Source of the DNA: Streptomyces sp. NRRL S-118
GTDB lineage: Bacteria; Actinomycetota; Actinomycetes; Streptomycetales; Streptomycetaceae
Assembly: GCF_000716335.1 (NCBI RefSeq)
Contig: NZ_KL591010.1
Span: 1 to 64,000 of the forward strand
DNA: 64,000 nt
Direction: 5' to 3'
A program made the translations under genes and the position numbers. Below the pieces are notes generated by a model. It had not been told where the DNA came from and did no database searches. It saw only the letters and a program-made list of their open reading frames with translations. Below are positions 1 through 7,960 of this stretch, one piece after another. Within the stretch, counting starts at the first letter, position 1; each line of letters opens with the position of its first letter.

Positions 1-947
1 GAGGGCGGCGGGGGCGTGGTGGCGGCCGCAGGGGCCGGAGCCGCCGCGCGCGTGGTGATGTCCGCGGCGACCGCGCCGGGCAGCCACTCCTCGGGGCGGC
101 GCAGGGCCGTCTGGTCGTTGGCGGCCTGGCACAGGGCCAGGATGTCGGCGACGGACGGGCGGGCGTCGGGGTCCTTGGTCAGGCAGCGGGTCACGAGTTC
201 CCGGAGCCGCTCGGGGAGGCCGGACAGGTCCGGTTCCTCGTGCACGATCCGGTACAGCACGCCGTGCGAGGTGCCCTCGCCGAACGCGGGGCTGCCCATC
301 GCCGCGTACGCGGCGACCTGGCCCAGCGCGAAGATGTCGGTGGCCGCCGTGACCTTGCGGCCCGCCGCCTGTTCCGGCGACATGAAGGACGGGGTGCCGA
401 TGGTGACGCCGCTGCCGGTGAGCGAGGTGGCGTCGGCGGCGCGCGCGATGCCGAAGTCGATGACGCGCGGCCCGTCCGCGGCGAGCAGGACGTTCGCGGG
501 CTTGAGGTCGCGGTGCACGATGCCCGCGGCGTGGATGACCTGGAGCGCCTCGGCGATCCCCGCGACCAGCAGCAGGATGGTGTCGACGGGCAGCGAGCCG
601 TGCTTCTGCACCGCGTCCGCGAGCGAGGGGCCCGGGACGTACGCCGTGGCGAGCCACGGCTGGCGCGCGTCGGTGTCGGCGTCGATCACCGGGGCGGTGT
701 AGAGGCCCTGGACGCGCTGGGCGGCCTGCACCTCCTGCGCGAAACGGCGCCGGAACTCGGCGTCCTCGGCGAAGTCGGGCCGGATCACCTTGATGGCGAC
801 GGGCCTGCCGCCCGGGGTGTACGAGAGGTACACCTTGCCCATGCCGCCGGCTCCCAGCCGAGCGGCCAGCCGGTAACCGGCCACGGAACGAGGATCGTCG
901 TCCTCAAGCGGCTGGAAGACCGTTCCCCCACGCGGGCCACCACTCAT
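1..947 (-). CDS. Serine/threonine protein kinase (Hanks type), C-terminus beyond the left edge
   Basis: Read on the minus strand from ATG at 947, the frame gives an N-terminal kinase domain. It has a glycine-rich loop (GAGGMGKVY), the lysine strand VAIKVI, the catalytic loop HRDLKPANVLL, the DFG motif (VIDFGIA) and an activation segment GTPSFMSPEQ. These are the standard motifs of bacterial Hanks-type kinases that phosphorylate Ser/Thr on proteins. An AGGAG ribosome site lies about 10 nt upstream of the start. The domain is nearly complete when the frame begins a Pro/Ala-rich stretch (TTRAAAPAPAATTPPPP) and then leaves the window, so any transmembrane or sensor part is not visible. It is divergent from the nucleotidyltransferase at 1042. 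Kinase identity is sure; target and signal are unknown. Confidence 0.93.
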   Translation of the reverse strand, partial: MSGGPRGGTVFQPLEDDDPRSVAGYRLAARLGAGGMGKVYLSYTPGGRPVAIKVIRPDFAEDAEFRRRFAQEVQAAQRVQGLYTAPVIDADTDARQPWLATAYVPGPSLADAVQKHGSLPVDTILLLVAGIAEALQVIHAAGIVHRDLKPANVLLAADGPRVIDFGIARAADATSLTGSGVTIGTPSFMSPEQAAGRKVTAATDIFALGQVAAYAAMGSPAFGEGTSHGVLYRIVHEEPDLSGLPERLRELVTRCLTKDPDARPSVADILALCQAANDQTALRRPEEWLPGAVAADITTRAAAPAPAAATTPPPP

Positions 948-1041
948 CAATCCATGTCTCCTGAACAGGAATTCGCACTGCACACGTCAATGCCGGAAAG
1001 CCGCACCCTATCCAAGCCGGGGCATGAGGTATGCACTCCCC

Positions 1042-1659
1042 ATGGCAGAAACCACGCGTACGAGTCCGGAAGAACCCTTCATCGCAGGTCTTCTGCTGGC
1101 GGCGGGCGGCGGACGGCGGCTCGGCGGCCGCCCCAAGGCGCTGCTGGAACACCGCGGGCGCCCGCTGGTGGAGCACGCGGTGCGGGTGCTGCGCGAGGGG
1201 GGCTGCCCGGTGGTGCACATCGTGCTGGGCGCCGCCGCCGGGGCGGTACGGGAGCGGGCGTCGCTGGCCGGCTGCGTGCTGGTGGACAACCCGGACTGGG
1301 AGCGGGGCATGGGCTCGTCGCTGCGGGCGGGGCTGGCGTCGCTGGCCGGCTCGGGCGCGGACGCGGTGGTCGTGTCGCTGGTGGACCAGCCGGGGATCGG
1401 CGCGGAGGCGGTGGCGCGGGTGGTGGGCGCGTACCGCTCCCGGGAGTCGCTGGTGGCGGCCGCGTACGACGGGAAGCGGGGGCATCCGGTGCTCTTCGGG
1501 GCGGACCGCTGGGCGGGCGTGATGGCGAGTGCGGAAGGTGACCGCGGGGCACGTGCCTATCTGAAGGCGCACGAGGCGGCCGTCGCGCTGGTCGAGTGCG
1601 GCGACGTGGCGGAGCCGTACGACATCGACACGGAAGCGGATCTCGCGCGCCTGGAGTGA
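1042..1659 (+). CDS. MobA/MocA-like nucleotidyltransferase
   Basis: About 205 residues with the N-terminal nucleotide-binding signature LLLAAGGGRRLGGRPKAL, the conserved VDNPDWERGMGSSL segment and the metal-binding VVVSLVDQPG. This is the pattern of MobA-like NTP transferases, which include the molybdopterin cytidylyltransferase MocA used to mature molybdenum hydroxylases such as xanthine dehydrogenase. Because malate synthase and the purine genes lie nearby, a role in maturing xanthine dehydrogenase is a reasonable inference; no such dehydrogenase is in the window. An in-frame ATG at 1024 is an alternative start; 1042 is preferred because GAGG lies 12 nt upstream and the extra residues are not typical. 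Confidence 0.85.
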   Translation: MAETTRTSPEEPFIAGLLLAAGGGRRLGGRPKALLEHRGRPLVEHAVRVLREGGCPVVHIVLGAAAGAVRERASLAGCVLVDNPDWERGMGSSLRAGLASLAGSGADAVVVSLVDQPGIGAEAVARVVGAYRSRESLVAAAYDGKRGHPVLFGADRWAGVMASAEGDRGARAYLKAHEAAVALVECGDVAEPYDIDTEADLARLE

Positions 1660-1720
1660 AACGCCGCGTGCATGGGGTGGCACTCAGCGCCACGTTGTGT
1701 CGACCCGGAGAATCTCGACA

Positions 1721-1735
1721 TCAACAGACCGTTGA
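1721..1735. promoter_or_regulatory. Palindrome TCAACA-N3-CGTTGA upstream of malate synthase
   Basis: TCAACAGACCGTTGA is an inverted repeat with one mismatch to the perfect TCAACA-N3-TGTTGA sites found upstream of uraD (18384) and catalase (34837). It lies 3 bp from a different palindrome at 1738. I infer an operator shared with the urate degradation operon. The binding protein is not known; the HTH protein at 18465 is one candidate. Confidence 0.6.
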
Positions 1736-1737
1736 AC

Positions 1738-1752
1738 TTCCACCATAAGGAA
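1738..1752. promoter_or_regulatory. TTCC-N7-GGAA operator, proximal site of malate synthase
   Basis: TTCCACCATAAGGAA has the same 15-bp form as TTCCGCAATACGGAA upstream of hyi and TTCCGTAATGCGGAA upstream of gcl. A second, weaker copy lies with its centre exactly 21 bp away (1759-1773), the spacing also seen at hyi and gcl. It fits a repressor shared by the glyoxylate genes, for example an IclR-family AllR-type protein; none is encoded in the window. Confidence 0.65.
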
Positions 1753-1758
1753 ATTAGT

Positions 1759-1773
1759 ATCCACTGATCAGAA
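1759..1773. promoter_or_regulatory. Second, degenerate TTCC-N7-GGAA type site of malate synthase
   Basis: ATCCACTGATCAGAA keeps the TCC...GAA arms of the motif, and its right arm resembles the degenerate partner upstream of hyi (TTCCGTTAAGCAGAA). Its centre is 21 bp from the centre of the better site at 1738-1752. Taken alone it would be weak; the spacing is the main support. Confidence 0.45.
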
Positions 1774-1900
1774 GCACTCGATCGTCAGAAGGCGCCCGTG
1801 ACCGTATCTCGGCTCCCACGGCACCCGGTGCCGCGCGCGTACGCCCGGCGGCCACGGCACGGCGCCGCGCCAAAGCCCCCGCTGAAGGAAGTGACAGCTC

Positions 1901-3532
1901 ATGTCCGCACCAGCGCCGTCTCCGCTGGCCATCGTCGAAGCCGAGCCCCTGCCCCGGCAGGACGAGGTCCTGACCGACGCGGCCCTGGCCTTCGTGGCCG
2001 AGCTGGACCGCCGGTTCACGCCGCGGCGTGACGAGCTCCTCGCCCGACGGGCGGAGCGCCGCGCCGAGATCGCCCGCACCAGCACCCTGGACTTCCTCCC
2101 GGAGACCGCACAGCTCCGCGAGGACGACAGCTGGAAGGTCGCGCCGGCCCCGGCCGCGCTGGACGACCGCCGGGTCGAGATCACCGGTCCGACCGACCGC
2201 AAGATGACCATCAACGCCCTGAACTCGGGCGCGAGGGTCTGGCTCGCCGACTTCGAGGACGCCTCGGCCCCCACCTGGGAGAACGTGATCCTCGGCCAGC
2301 TCAACCTGATCGACGCCTACGAGCGCAGGATCGACTTCACCGACCCGCGCACGGGCAAGTCGTACGCGCTGCGGCCCGCCGAGGAGCTGGCGACGGTCGT
2401 CATGCGTCCCCGCGGCTGGCACCTGGAGGAGCGCCACCTGCGCCTCGACGGCCGCCCCGTCCCCGGCGCGCTGGTCGACTTCGGCCTGTACTTCTTCCAC
2501 AACGCCCAGCGCCTCATCGACCTGGGCAAGGGGCCGTACTTCTACCTGCCCAAGACGGAGTCGCACCTGGAGGCCCGCCTCTGGAACGACATCTTCGTCT
2601 TCGCGCAGGACTACGTCGGCATCCCGCAGGGCACCGTCCGCGCGACCGTCCTGATCGAGACGATCACGGCCGCGTACGAGATGGAGGAGATCCTCTACGA
2701 GCTGCGCGACCACGCCTCGGGCCTGAACGCCGGCCGCTGGGACTACCTCTTCTCGATCGTCAAGAACTTCCGCGACGGCGGCGCCAAGTTCGTCCTCCCC
2801 GACCGCAACGCGGTGACCATGACCGCGCCCTTCATGCGGGCGTACACCGAACTCCTCGTCCGCACCTGCCACAAGCGCGGTGCGCACGCGATCGGCGGCA
2901 TGGCGGCCTTCATCCCGTCCCGCAAGGACCCCGAGGTCAACAAGGTCGCCTTCGAGAAGGTCAAGGCGGACAAGGACCGCGAGGCGGGCGACGGCTTCGA
3001 CGGCTCCTGGGTCGCCCACCCCGACCTGGTACCCATCGCGATGGCCTCGTTCGACGCGGTGCTGGGCGACAGGCCGAACCAGAAGGACCGCCTGCGCGAG
3101 GACGTCTCGGTGGCACCGGGCGACCTGATCGCCATCGACTCGCTCGACGCGAAGCCGACGTACGAGGGGCTGCGCAATGCCGTCCAGGTCGGGATCCGCT
3201 ACATCGAGGCGTGGCTGCGCGGCCTCGGCGCCGTCGCCATCTTCAACCTGATGGAGGACGCGGCGACGGCCGAGATCTCGCGCTCGCAGATCTGGCAGTG
3301 GATCAACGCCGGTGTCGTCCTCGAGCGCGACGGCGCGCCGGTGACGGCAACCGCCGAGCTCGCCCGCGAGGTGGCGGCGGAGGAACTCGCCGCGATCCGG
3401 GCGGAGATCGGCGAGGAGGCCTTCACCTCCGGCCGGTGGCAGCAGGCCCACGACCTGCTGCTGAAGGTCGCGCTCGACGAGGACTACGCGGACTTCCTCA
3501 CCCTCCCCGCGTACGAGCAGCTCGTCGGCTGA
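1901..3532 (+). CDS. aceB: Malate synthase A
   Basis: Condenses glyoxylate with acetyl-CoA to give malate, in the cytoplasm. The 543-residue length is that of malate synthase A. The family signature is complete at about residue 270 ([16 protein letters not shown]), and the N-terminal blocks [20 protein letters not shown] and [12 protein letters not shown] are also typical. The start follows a GAAGGAAGTGACAGCTC ribosome-site region. The 160 bp upstream hold two kinds of palindrome, each shared with other purine or glyoxylate genes in this window. This points to use of glyoxylate from ureide breakdown rather than to the housekeeping glyoxylate shunt alone; no isocitrate lyase is near. Confidence 0.97.
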   Translation: MSAPAPSPLAIVEAEPLPRQDEVLTDAALAFVAELDRRFTPRRDELLARRAERRAEIARTSTLDFLPETAQLREDDSWKVAPAPAALDDRRVEITGPTDRKMTINALNSGARVWLADFEDASAPTWENVILGQLNLIDAYERRIDFTDPRTGKSYALRPAEELATVVMRPRGWHLEERHLRLDGRPVPGALVDFGLYFFHNAQRLIDLGKGPYFYLPKTESHLEARLWNDIFVFAQDYVGIPQGTVRATVLIETITAAYEMEEILYELRDHASGLNAGRWDYLFSIVKNFRDGGAKFVLPDRNAVTMTAPFMRAYTELLVRTCHKRGAHAIGGMAAFIPSRKDPEVNKVAFEKVKADKDREAGDGFDGSWVAHPDLVPIAMASFDAVLGDRPNQKDRLREDVSVAPGDLIAIDSLDAKPTYEGLRNAVQVGIRYIEAWLRGLGAVAIFNLMEDAATAEISRSQIWQWINAGVVLERDGAPVTATAELAREVAAEELAAIRAEIGEEAFTSGRWQQAHDLLLKVALDEDYADFLTLPAYEQLVG

Positions 3533-3550
3533 CACCCGGCGACCCCGCAC

Positions 3551-3590
3551 GGCTCCGCCCCCGGCACCGCACGGTGCCGGGGGCGGAGCC
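3551..3590. terminator. Bidirectional hairpin terminator between malate synthase and the FN3 lipoprotein
   Basis: Perfect 19-bp inverted repeat (arms 3551-3569 and 3572-3590) with a central CA. It sits exactly between two converging genes ending at 3532 and 3594. There is no T-tract, as is common for Streptomyces terminators. Confidence 0.8.
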
Positions 3591-3593
3591 CGT

Positions 3594-4562
3594 TCAGCGG
3601 ACGACGACCGTGCGCTGCGCGGAGAAGTCGCCCCACGTGCCGTCCGGGAGCCTGGCGCGGAGCTTGACGCTGTAGCGGGTGCCGGGCGGGTCCGTGACGG
3701 TGAAGGTGTACGTGGCCGTCCCGGCGGGCGGTGCGGTGCCCCAGACGATGGTCGTGGCGAACTTCCCGTCGAGGTACAGCTGGTGCTCCCGGACCGGTGC
3801 GCCGCCGCCGGTCCGTGGCGGGATCCAGGTCAGCCGGATGCCGCCCTTCAGGGCGGTGGCCTTCAGGCCGGTCGGGGCGGTGACGGGCCCGGCGCCCGGT
3901 GCGGGGGCGGTGGTGAGGTCCACCGCGTTGCTGTCGGGCGAGGAGTTCTCGGCCGCGTCGCGCGCCCGGACCGTGAAGGTGTAGACCGTGCCGGGGCGCA
4001 GGCCGGTGAGGCGGGCGGTGGTTCCGGTGCCGGCGACGCTGTGGATGCGGGAGTCCTCCTGGTAGACGTCGTACGCCGTGACCGCCCGGTCGTCCGTGGC
4101 GGCCCGCCAGCGCAGCGTGGCCGCGCGGCTGCCGTCGGCGGTCACGCGCAGGGCGGTGGGACGGCCCGGGGCGATGCGGTCGTCCGGGGTGGGCGCGGGG
4201 GTGGTGACGGGGATCGCGGCACCGGGCGCCGAGAGGTTCCCCGCGGCGTCGCGGGCGCGGACGGTGAAGCGGTACGCGGTCGAGGGCGTGAGCCGGTCGA
4301 TGTCGGTCATGGTCCTGCCGGCGGGCAGGCTCTTGACCTTCCGGCCGCCCTGGAAGACCTCGTACGCGACGACCTCCGTGTTGTCGGAGGAGGGCTGCCA
4401 CATCACATGCACGGAGGTGGCGCTGCCGGCCTGCGCCGTCACCCCGGTGGGCGCCGAGGGAGGTTCGGTGTCCTGGTCGGCGGCCGCCGTGCAGGCGCCC
4501 AGGAGGAGGGCGGCCGCACAGACGACGACCGGGGCGGCGGCGAGGTGAGGGGGGCGTCGCAC
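3594..4562 (-). CDS. Secreted lipoprotein with three fibronectin type III domains
   Basis: 322 residues. The N-terminus is a lipoprotein signal peptide ending in the lipobox LLGAC, so the protein should be anchored outside the membrane. Three FN3 repeats follow at about residues 35-120, 132-218 and 228-320. The first two begin P-P/GRP-S/TALxVTA, and all three carry the Y-x-F-T-V-R-A-R-D or Y-x-V-K-L-R-A strand. No catalytic domain is present. FN3 modules of this type are known from Streptomyces chitinases and other polysaccharidases. A DasR-like site 30 bp upstream of the start suggests chitin or N-acetylglucosamine control. Likely a binding or scaffold protein; ligand unknown. Confidence 0.85.
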   Translation of the reverse strand: MRRPPHLAAAPVVVCAAALLLGACTAAADQDTEPPSAPTGVTAQAGSATSVHVMWQPSSDNTEVVAYEVFQGGRKVKSLPAGRTMTDIDRLTPSTAYRFTVRARDAAGNLSAPGAAIPVTTPAPTPDDRIAPGRPTALRVTADGSRAATLRWRAATDDRAVTAYDVYQEDSRIHSVAGTGTTARLTGLRPGTVYTFTVRARDAAENSSPDSNAVDLTTAPAPGAGPVTAPTGLKATALKGGIRLTWIPPRTGGGAPVREHQLYLDGKFATTIVWGTAPPAGTATYTFTVTDPPGTRYSVKLRARLPDGTWGDFSAQRTVVVR

Positions 4563-4591
4563 GGTCGTGCCTCCAGGTCCGTCCGGAATAT

Positions 4592-4603
4592 TGGTCCAGA
4601 CCT
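4592..4603. promoter_or_regulatory. DasR-like / chitinase-promoter type element
   Basis: TGGTCCAGACCT matches the DasR-responsive consensus TGGTCTAGACCA at 10 of 12 positions. It also resembles the 12-bp repeats described in Streptomyces chitinase promoters. It lies 30 bp upstream of the FN3 lipoprotein start, within an A/T-rich stretch (AATATTGG...CCTATATGG). Function inferred from similarity. Confidence 0.6.
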
Positions 4604-4627
4604 ATATGGCACAGGTACGGCCGGGCA

Positions 4628-5416
4628 TCAAGACCCCGGCACCGCCGCCTCCTCGGCGTGCGCGGGCCTGAGGGGCGTGACCCGCGTGAAGATGGTCGAG
4701 GCGGAGTTGGCCCGCAGCGCGGCGTAGGCCCGTTCGACCTCCTCGGCCCGCACGGGCCGGGCCTCGGCGACCTCGGTCAGGTCGCCGGCGCACTGGAGCT
4801 CCCACCGGGGGAAGCGCCGGCGTACGCGTGCCGCCCGCGCGCTGGGCGCGAAGTACATCATGGTGGTGTTCTCGTGGGGGTTGTGCGCCGACCCCTCGTA
4901 CACCATCTCCCCGACCGTCTCCAGCCGGTCGGCCAGGGCCGCGAGGGCTTCGGGCCGCGGCCGGTCCAGGAAGAGCCCGACGTGGTTCTCGAAGCCGTGG
5001 GCCCGCTCCTCGTCCGCGACCTCCGGGTGGTATCCGGGACTCGTCCGCGGAAAGAGGAATATTTCGACCTGGGGCGCGGGATTCTGCGTCGTCTCCAGAC
5101 GCGTCACGAGTATTCGGGCGTCATCCGGCAGATCATGGCGCTCGACGAGCCGGCGCTTCACCAGAACACTCGGAATTGCTTCCGCCGCCTGCCAGCCATT
5201 TGCACGGAAGTACTCCATGGCCGATTCCTCGGAGGCGGGGAACAGCAGGGTCGCACAGTGCCCTACAATGCACTGGCTCTTGATTTCCCGTTTCAGTGCG
5301 CCGGGCATCCAGGACGGGAGGAGGGTCTCCACCGAGCTCCTGGACGCGTGGTGTGCGTAGTCAACAGCATGCTGGAGGCGCTGGATGTCGCACGCGTCGA
5401 ATGCCACGTGATTCAT
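4628..5416 (-). CDS. Protein of unknown function, 262 residues
   Basis: I do not recognise the family. The start at 5416 (MNHVAFDACDIQ) follows a GAAAGG ribosome site; an earlier in-frame start at 5455 is less likely. The protein is soluble, with no signal peptide or membrane segment. A central block reads VEIFLFPRTSPGYHPEVADEE, followed by a HVGLF strand and then HNPHENTTMMYFA, which looks like a conserved His/Asn-rich active-site or metal-binding segment. The HVGLF and later strands loosely recall the VOC fold, but I would not assign it. It is divergent from the flavin monooxygenase at 5606, with 189 bp between them, so the two may share a control region. Confidence 0.75.
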   Translation of the reverse strand: MNHVAFDACDIQRLQHAVDYAHHASRSSVETLLPSWMPGALKREIKSQCIVGHCATLLFPASEESAMEYFRANGWQAAEAIPSVLVKRRLVERHDLPDDARILVTRLETTQNPAPQVEIFLFPRTSPGYHPEVADEERAHGFENHVGLFLDRPRPEALAALADRLETVGEMVYEGSAHNPHENTTMMYFAPSARAARVRRRFPRWELQCAGDLTEVAEARPVRAEEVERAYAALRANSASTIFTRVTPLRPAHAEEAAVPGS

Positions 5417-5605
5417 GTCGCAGCCTTTCTGTTGCCGACTCTCAATTACAAGCACGTAACCCGTTAGGCGGCACTCGGGTATGGTCCGTTCGGGTGAACG
5501 CGACCGAATCTACGGCGATGCTCCGGCGCTTCCCGCGGCCTGCGTTTGTGTCTTTTCCGATCCGGCGGCATTTTTGTCGAGGGACGTCTCGGAAGGCTGT
5601 TGAAA

Positions 5606-6952
5606 ATGACGCCAATTACGACGCCGTACAGCGGAAAGAATGCCCCTCGGATTCTGATCGCGGGAGCCGGTGTCGGCGGACTGACGACCGCGCTCAGCCT
5701 CCATGCCGCGGGCCTGGACGACGTCCTGGTCATGGAGTCCTGTCCACGGTTGCGGGCCGTCGGCGCGGGCATCAACCTCCAGCCCGCCGCCGTGCGCGAG
5801 CTGACCGAGCTGGGCCTGGGCGACGACCTCGCCGCCCACGCCGTGGCCACCGCCCGGCTGGAGTACCACCACCGGTACGGCGGGCTGATCTGGTCGGAGC
5901 CGCGCGGCCGGGCGGCCGGCTACCACTGGCCGCAGTACTCGGTGCACCGCGCCCGCCTCCAGGAGGTGCTGCTGCGGGAGGTCAACCGACGCCTGGGCCC
6001 CGGTACGGTCCGCACGGGCCGGCGCATCACCGGGTACGAGCAGGACCGGTCCGGGGACGGGCCGCGGCGCGTGCGGGCGTACGCGGCCGGCGATCCGGCC
6101 CCGTACACGTGCGACCTGCTCATCGGCGCCGACGGCATCAACTCGGCCGTACGGTCCGTGATGCACCCGGGCGAGGGGCCGCCGCTCTGGAACGGCATCT
6201 GCATGTGGCGCGGGGTGAGCCACGCGCCGCCGTTCCTGGACGGGCGCACGATGGTGATCGTGGGCTGCAACTCCCGCGTGAAGGCGGTCGTCTATCCCGT
6301 CTCCCCGCCGGACGCGTCCGGCCGCTGCACGCTGAACTGGGTCGTGGAGACCCGTACCGGCGCGGACGGCACCCCGGTGCCGCCCGCCGACTGGGACGCC
6401 GCCGTGGCCGCGGACGCCGTCCTGCCGCACCTGGCGGGCTGGCGGGTGCCGTTCCTGGACCTGCACGGGACGGTCGCGGCGGCGCCGCGCGTGCTGCGGT
6501 ACCCGATGATCGACCGCGATCCACTGCCGAGCTGGACCGACGGCCGCGTCGTCCTCCTCGGTGACGCCGCCCATCCGCTCTACCCGACCGGCTCCAACGG
6601 CGCGTCGCAGGCCATCGTCGACGCCCGCGTGCTCGCGTACCTGGTCGCCCGCCACGACGACCTGGACGAGGCGCTGTCGCGGTACGACCGGATGCGCCGG
6701 CCGGAGACGGCGGTGCTGCTGGACGCGCACCGGCGGCTGGAGCCGGACCCGTTGCTCCATCAGGTGGAGTTGCTTGCCCCGGACGGCTTCTCCGACATTC
6801 GCGACGTCCTGCCCGAACACAAGCTGGCGGACATCAGGTCCTGCACGCGGAAGGTCACCGGCGTGGACGCGGCAGGGCTCAACGCACGCTCCTCGTGGAG
6901 CGTCCCGGCACGATCGGCTCCCGCATGCGCCTGGTCCACTCCCTCGGGCTGA
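5606..6952 (+). CDS. FAD-dependent monooxygenase (PhzS-like, PF01494 type)
   Basis: About 448 residues. The N-terminal dinucleotide motif is ILIAGAGVGGLTTAL, the middle motif DLLIGADGINSAVR contacts FAD and NAD(P)H, and the C-terminal motif GRVVLLGDAAHPLYPTGSNG binds the FAD ribityl. This is the architecture of class A aromatic hydroxylases such as PhzS. The substrate cannot be read from sequence. The start at 5606 follows GGAAGG; the upstream in-frame ATG at 5546 is unlikely. The last 28 nt overlap the next gene, which suggests co-transcription. Neighbours do not form an obvious antibiotic cluster. Confidence 0.9.
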   Translation: MTPITTPYSGKNAPRILIAGAGVGGLTTALSLHAAGLDDVLVMESCPRLRAVGAGINLQPAAVRELTELGLGDDLAAHAVATARLEYHHRYGGLIWSEPRGRAAGYHWPQYSVHRARLQEVLLREVNRRLGPGTVRTGRRITGYEQDRSGDGPRRVRAYAAGDPAPYTCDLLIGADGINSAVRSVMHPGEGPPLWNGICMWRGVSHAPPFLDGRTMVIVGCNSRVKAVVYPVSPPDASGRCTLNWVVETRTGADGTPVPPADWDAAVAADAVLPHLAGWRVPFLDLHGTVAAAPRVLRYPMIDRDPLPSWTDGRVVLLGDAAHPLYPTGSNGASQAIVDARVLAYLVARHDDLDEALSRYDRMRRPETAVLLDAHRRLEPDPLLHQVELLAPDGFSDIRDVLPEHKLADIRSCTRKVTGVDAAGLNARSSWSVPARSAPACAWSTPSG

Positions 6953-7866
6953 CGTCGGCCGCCCTGCTGCTGCTCACCCTCCTCCCCGCGGCGGGGGCGG
7001 CCACCCGTCCGGGCACGGGCCCCGCCCCGGACACGGGGACGGGCCCCGGCAGGGCGGCCGCCGCGGGGTCCGGCACGGGCGCGGTGGCGCGGGGCGTCTC
7101 GTACGGTCCGGCGGCGCGGCTCGGGAACGGCCGGATCCGCGTCTTCACGGATCACGCGGACGGCCGGCCGCGCTCGCTGGGCGTCGTCCTCACCGCGTCC
7201 GCCCTCACCGGCCTGCCCACCGCGCCGACGGACGGGGAGCACTGTGCGGACGCGGACGGCGACGGGCGCGTCCACCCGTCCCGCGAATGCGTCGGCGGTC
7301 ACGGCCTGGAGCTGCCCCTGCCGGACGGGGCCGGCTCCGGGCTGCCCTTCCGCTGGGTCCTGTTCAACTGGAACCCCGAGGGGCACAAGCCCCACGGCCG
7401 GTACGACGTGCCCCACTTCGACGTGCACTTCTACCTCGTACCGCGCGAGACCCGCGACAGCATCCGCGTCGGCCGCTGCGCGCTGCTCATCGACTGCGCC
7501 CAGCTGCCGGCGGCCGCCGCGCCGGTCCCCGCGGCGCACCTGCCCGCCGGCTACCCGGCCTCCAGCCCGGAGACCTCGGAGGGCGCCATGGGCGAGCACC
7601 TCGACAGCCGCCCCCCGACCGCGGGCACCCTCGCCGGACACACCTTCATCTACGGCGCCTACGCGGGCGACATCATCTTCATGGAGCCGATGCTCACGAA
7701 GACGTTCCTGGAGCACCACCGCACCACTCCCCCGCACCGCACCTGCGCCCCGGTCCCCCAGCCCCGCAGCTGGCGCACGCCGGGCTGGTACCCGACCCGC
7801 TACTGCATGGCCTACCGGCCGGACCACGACGACTACACCGTCACGCTGACGGACTTCAGGCGCTGA
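6925..7866 (+). CDS. Secreted protein of the DUF5602/TTHB210-like type
   Basis: 313 residues with a Sec-type signal peptide (MRLVHSLGLTSAALLLLTLL...AGAA), then a Gly/Thr/Pro-rich linker. The globular part contains LGVVLTASALTGLP, NWNPEGHKPHGRYDVPHFD and VHFYLVPRE. The HFDVHFY strand is typical of a small family of exported proteins of unknown role. Aromatic and histidine residues (H, W, Y) are concentrated there, so metal binding is possible. The gene overlaps the end of the flavin monooxygenase by 28 nt, so translational coupling is likely. I chose ATG 6925 because it begins a proper signal peptide; 6895 is an alternative. Family assignment is moderate. Confidence 0.75.
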   Translation: MRLVHSLGLTSAALLLLTLLPAAGAATRPGTGPAPDTGTGPGRAAAAGSGTGAVARGVSYGPAARLGNGRIRVFTDHADGRPRSLGVVLTASALTGLPTAPTDGEHCADADGDGRVHPSRECVGGHGLELPLPDGAGSGLPFRWVLFNWNPEGHKPHGRYDVPHFDVHFYLVPRETRDSIRVGRCALLIDCAQLPAAAAPVPAAHLPAGYPASSPETSEGAMGEHLDSRPPTAGTLAGHTFIYGAYAGDIIFMEPMLTKTFLEHHRTTPPHRTCAPVPQPRSWRTPGWYPTRYCMAYRPDHDDYTVTLTDFRR

Positions 7867-7960
7867 CGGGCGTCGGGCGGGCCCCAGATGCCGACCGGGT
7901 TCGGGCGGCCCTCGGGTGCCGACGGGCTTCGGGCGCAAACGGGCTCAGGCACCGACCGCC

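Noticed and set aside
1754..3550. A 598-codon minus-strand frame opposite malate synthase.
   Set aside because: Antisense shadow: the plus strand encodes an unmistakable malate synthase.
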